From the NCBI GenBank assembly GCA_964486825.1, contig CAZAQS010000216.1, positions 1 through 8,140 of the forward strand: DNA of 8,140 nucleotides, read 5' to 3'. The DNA is from CAZAQS01 sp964486825. Lineage in GTDB: Bacteria; Chloroflexota; Anaerolineae; Anaerolineales; UBA4823. Positions 6,546-8,140 of this stretch are shown here, one piece after another. Each line of letters starts with the position of its first letter. Within the stretch, counting starts at the first letter, position 1. The position numbers were made by a program, and so were the translations under genes. The notes beneath the pieces are model-generated. The model was not told the origin of the DNA. It made no database searches and worked only from the letters and a program-made list of their open reading frames with translations.

Positions 6546-6570
6546 TTGCGATATTTTACCCTTATCGCAA
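6546..6570. repeat. Perfect 8-bp inverted repeat upstream of the hydrolase gene
   Basis: TTGCGATA (6546-6553) and TATCGCAA (6563-6570) flank the 9-base centre TTTTACCCT. It lies about 65 bases after the PlsY-like stop and about 50 bases before the hydrolase start. On the minus strand it has no clean U-run (GCTCTTCGCTTTCT follows), so it is either a weak terminator of the PlsY-like gene or an operator for the hydrolase gene. Confidence 0.5.
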
Positions 6571-6635
6571 ATTTTAATGGCTTTGGATGGGGATCAGGAT
6601 ATGATTGGCGGTTTCTTAAATCATAGATAATCAAC

Positions 6636-7319
6636 CTACCTGCGTCGTGGTGGGCTGAACAGAAATTTCCAGATGGAAGGGTAATCCTTCTTTATGAGCA
6701 GGTGATCGTCACTTTCTGTTCGCTGGGCGTGCAGGTAGATTATCGCCAGGACCACACCAGTTAACACCAGGTACCAGGAATGCGTGCTCAACCACAGGAC
6801 CATTGGTAATGACAGGATCGTCAAGCGAGTAGCAGCAAATGACGTCTTCATCAGCATTCGAGTGATGCTCCACAGTGCAAGCGAGATAAGCGGCGCGGGG
6901 TAGGAGACCAACAACAGGCCGGTAAATCCCGCCGTATTACCTCGCCCGCCTTTAAAACCAAGCCATACAGGCCAACGTGAGCCTAACACAACTCCAATTA
7001 TGGAAAGGCAGTATATCTGTTCCGCAGCGCCGAACATGCGGGGAGCCACGATCACGACGACTCCCTTACTGATTTCTGCCAGGAAGGCTAACAGCCCGGC
7101 CCACCTTGCGACGCTGATGGCAGTATTCATGACGCCCACATTCCCGCTGCCAAGTGTGCGCAAGTCGTGATGTATTATCCATTTCGCCAGGAGCCAGGCA
7201 ACCGGCAGAGAACCGACCAGATATGCCACCATGAGCCATGCAACTGGCACTAAGAAACTTAGAACCTCAGAGTTGGCATACCTCCCGGTGTGTGCGCCTA
7301 TGACGAATGCCGTTAGCAT
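6636..7319 (-). CDS. PlsY-like membrane protein with altered catalytic motifs
   Basis: From the ATG at 7319 the protein is 227 aa, close to the 190-220 aa of PlsY. AAAGGA lies 10 bases upstream; a TTG at 7325 is the alternative. The fold of PlsY (acyl-phosphate:glycerol-3-phosphate acyltransferase, first step of phospholipid synthesis) is visible: helix LVPVAWLMVAYLVGSLPVAW, motif 1 LGSGNVGVMN (56-65), and motif 2 GFKGGRG (121-127) after PVWL. Three usual features are changed. The Arg of GATNxxR is Ile68, the GH before motif 2 is GS (S114), and the C-terminal HRxNIxRLxxGxE motif is not recognisable; the end reads YLHAQRTESDD and then a basic tail. It may be a paralogue with a different acyl acceptor, or inactive. 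A good promoter lies just upstream, and the hydrolase gene follows on the same strand. Confidence 0.8.
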   Translation of the reverse strand: MLTAFVIGAHTGRYANSEVLSFLVPVAWLMVAYLVGSLPVAWLLAKWIIHHDLRTLGSGNVGVMNTAISVARWAGLLAFLAEISKGVVVIVAPRMFGAAEQIYCLSIIGVVLGSRWPVWLGFKGGRGNTAGFTGLLLVSYPAPLISLALWSITRMLMKTSFAATRLTILSLPMVLWLSTHSWYLVLTGVVLAIIYLHAQRTESDDHLLIKKDYPSIWKFLFSPPRRR

Positions 7320-7357
7320 TTCCAATGATTCCTTTAAATCGTGGAACCCGCACTTGC

Positions 7358-7373
7358 TAGACCAGCGTGTCTA
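7358..7373. promoter_or_regulatory. Small dyad over the PlsY-like transcription start
   Basis: TAGAC (7358-7362) and GTCTA (7369-7373) form a 5-bp inverted repeat around CAGCGT. It abuts the predicted -10 box and covers the predicted start. The position suits a repressor site, but a 5-bp arm can easily arise by chance. Confidence 0.25.
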
Positions 7374-7402
7374 ATTACATCATACAGGGATTGGACTGCC
7401 AA
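7374..7402 (-). promoter_or_regulatory. Sigma-70-type promoter of the PlsY-like gene
   Basis: On the minus strand, TTGGCA (-35, 7397-7402) and TGTAAT (-10, 7374-7379) each match consensus at 5 of 6 positions and are spaced by 17 bases. The predicted start near 7367 gives a leader of about 47 bases. The pair lies in the 140-base gap after the GAF-HTH gene, so the PlsY-like gene need not depend on read-through. Confidence 0.6.
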
Positions 7403-7460
7403 TACTACAACATGAACTGTCAAATACTGTTAATTTTTATTGTTTTTGTTGGTGAAACGT

Positions 7461-8129
7461 TCAGACGATTTCCCCCATCTCCAATAGGACCCTGGTTACC
7501 CCTCGTAGAGCATGTCGCCTCAAGCGAAAGTAAGTACCCTCGGATATATATAGCTTACCCATGATATCGCGGGCTAATTTTTCCTCGACGTAGGCATCAT
7601 GTAGGATGGTGTAGGCGTGCCATTCCCTGGGTAAAGGTTCACAGGGTTCCTCCCCCAGCGGCTTGAGCTTATCGAGAACCTCGATTAACCTTTGCTGTAC
7701 AAGCTTACCTGCCTGGATATGATCCTTAGCTCGAATTCCTAACAGTGATACAAGCTGAGAGTTACCCAAAGTAGAGTAATCATTCAAAAAGCGAAAGCCA
7801 TTCTCGATCTGTTTAACCAGATCCGGATCTGGTTTGAAGGTCAGGGCAGACAAGAGTTGGTCTGTCTCAGGACCGATATTCATGCGGGTGTTCTTTAAGT
7901 TTACTTCTTCTACCTCTTCATTCGGTCTATTGTGAATCTGATGGACATAGATCATATAGGCGATCTCTTCAGCGACATCTTCCAACCATAAAAGGTCTTC
8001 TTCATCGAATGGGCGGTTATCTTTTCTGGATCCGATGCCGATGACAGCAGAACAACCAGTCCCAATATCAGCGGGGATCAGAAAATTGGAGTTACCCCAT
8101 TTTAGTGGACAGGTAAGACCTTGGTGAAT
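7461..8129 (-). CDS. GAF-HTH regulator, C-terminal part; 5' end interrupted near the window edge
   Basis: The open frame encodes about 222 residues. It begins, right after an in-frame TAG at 8130-8132, with a stretch that looks like the second half of a GAF domain: NFLIPADIGTG, SAVIGIGSRKDNRPF, DEEDLLWLEDVAEEIAYMI. A charged middle region follows, and then a C-terminal helix-turn-helix resembling sigma region 4 (EWHAYTILHDAYVEEKLARD, IMGKLYISEGTYFRLRRHAL; about the last 55 residues). Such proteins usually act as transcription regulators or effector-binding switches. No ATG or GTG lies between the stop and the GAF half. The first usual start, TTG at 7985, has no ribosome site and would cut the GAF domain. 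The gene is therefore probably disrupted by a stop or frameshift, or its true start lies upstream in another frame. The product's target is unknown. Confidence 0.6.
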   Translation of the reverse strand: MHQGLTCPLKWGNSNFLIPADIGTGCSAVIGIGSRKDNRPFDEEDLLWLEDVAEEIAYMIYVHQIHNRPNEEVEEVNLKNTRMNIGPETDQLLSALTFKPDPDLVKQIENGFRFLNDYSTLGNSQLVSLLGIRAKDHIQAGKLVQQRLIEVLDKLKPLGEEPCEPLPREWHAYTILHDAYVEEKLARDIMGKLYISEGTYFRLRRHALRGVTRVLLEMGEIV

Positions 8130-8140
8130 CTATAACAGAA

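Noticed and set aside
1..8140. Search for tRNA, CRISPR repeats, insertion sequences, phage genes or a defence system.
   Set aside because: No regular repeat-spacer series, transposase or integrase motifs, terminal repeats, or tRNA-like cloverleaf sequence could be seen. The genes are ordinary cellular families, some of them in unusual forms.

Overview
The window looks like a chromosomal segment of a menaquinone-using bacterium, most likely a member of the Chloroflexota (Anaerolineae-like). This placement is an inference from remembered resemblance of several proteins: the PAS–UbiA fusion, the cyclase with a Cys-pair N-terminus, the short membrane protein with a kinase-like helical tail, and the C-terminal HTH of the last gene. 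No rRNA or other marker gene is present. Base composition looks balanced, and I see no tRNA, CRISPR array, insertion sequence or phage gene.

Layout, left to right. A PAS domain fused to a MenA/UbiA-type prenyltransferase reads rightward (41-1312) and ends at a perfect 10-bp hairpin terminator shared with a converging gene. That gene (1396-1929, minus) encodes two membrane helices followed by a histidine-kinase-like dimerisation region that lacks both the phospho-acceptor His and an ATPase domain. A minus-strand operon follows: a YtrA-type GntR repressor (3200-3619) and a slipin/stomatin-like SPFH membrane protein (2234-3169), with a recognisable promoter and a 23-bp operator-like palindrome just upstream of the repressor.

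The roughly 500-bp gap at 3620-4134 holds that promoter and the decayed 3' end of a gene for a secreted beta-sandwich-type protein. The 3' end of this remnant contains a near-consensus sigma-70 promoter (TTGCAA-17-TATAAT) for the next gene, a soluble class III nucleotide cyclase with two CxxC pairs (4135-4965, plus). Converging on it is a long membrane protein with an N-terminal exported alpha/beta-hydrolase domain and about eight C-terminal membrane helices (5026-6498, minus). Next comes a PlsY-like membrane protein whose catalytic motifs are altered (6636-7319, minus), with its own good promoter. Last is the C-terminal part of a GAF-HTH regulator whose reading frame is interrupted near the window edge (7461-8129, minus).

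The genes do not form one obvious pathway. Common threads are the membrane (quinone synthesis, SPFH scaffold, hydrolase-membrane fusion, acyltransferase-like protein) and signalling proteins in unusual or stripped-down forms (PAS on an enzyme, DHp-like helices without a kinase, a cyclase with only a Cys-pair module, GAF-HTH). Most genes seem to be transcribed singly. Only the GntR-slipin pair is a convincing operon.
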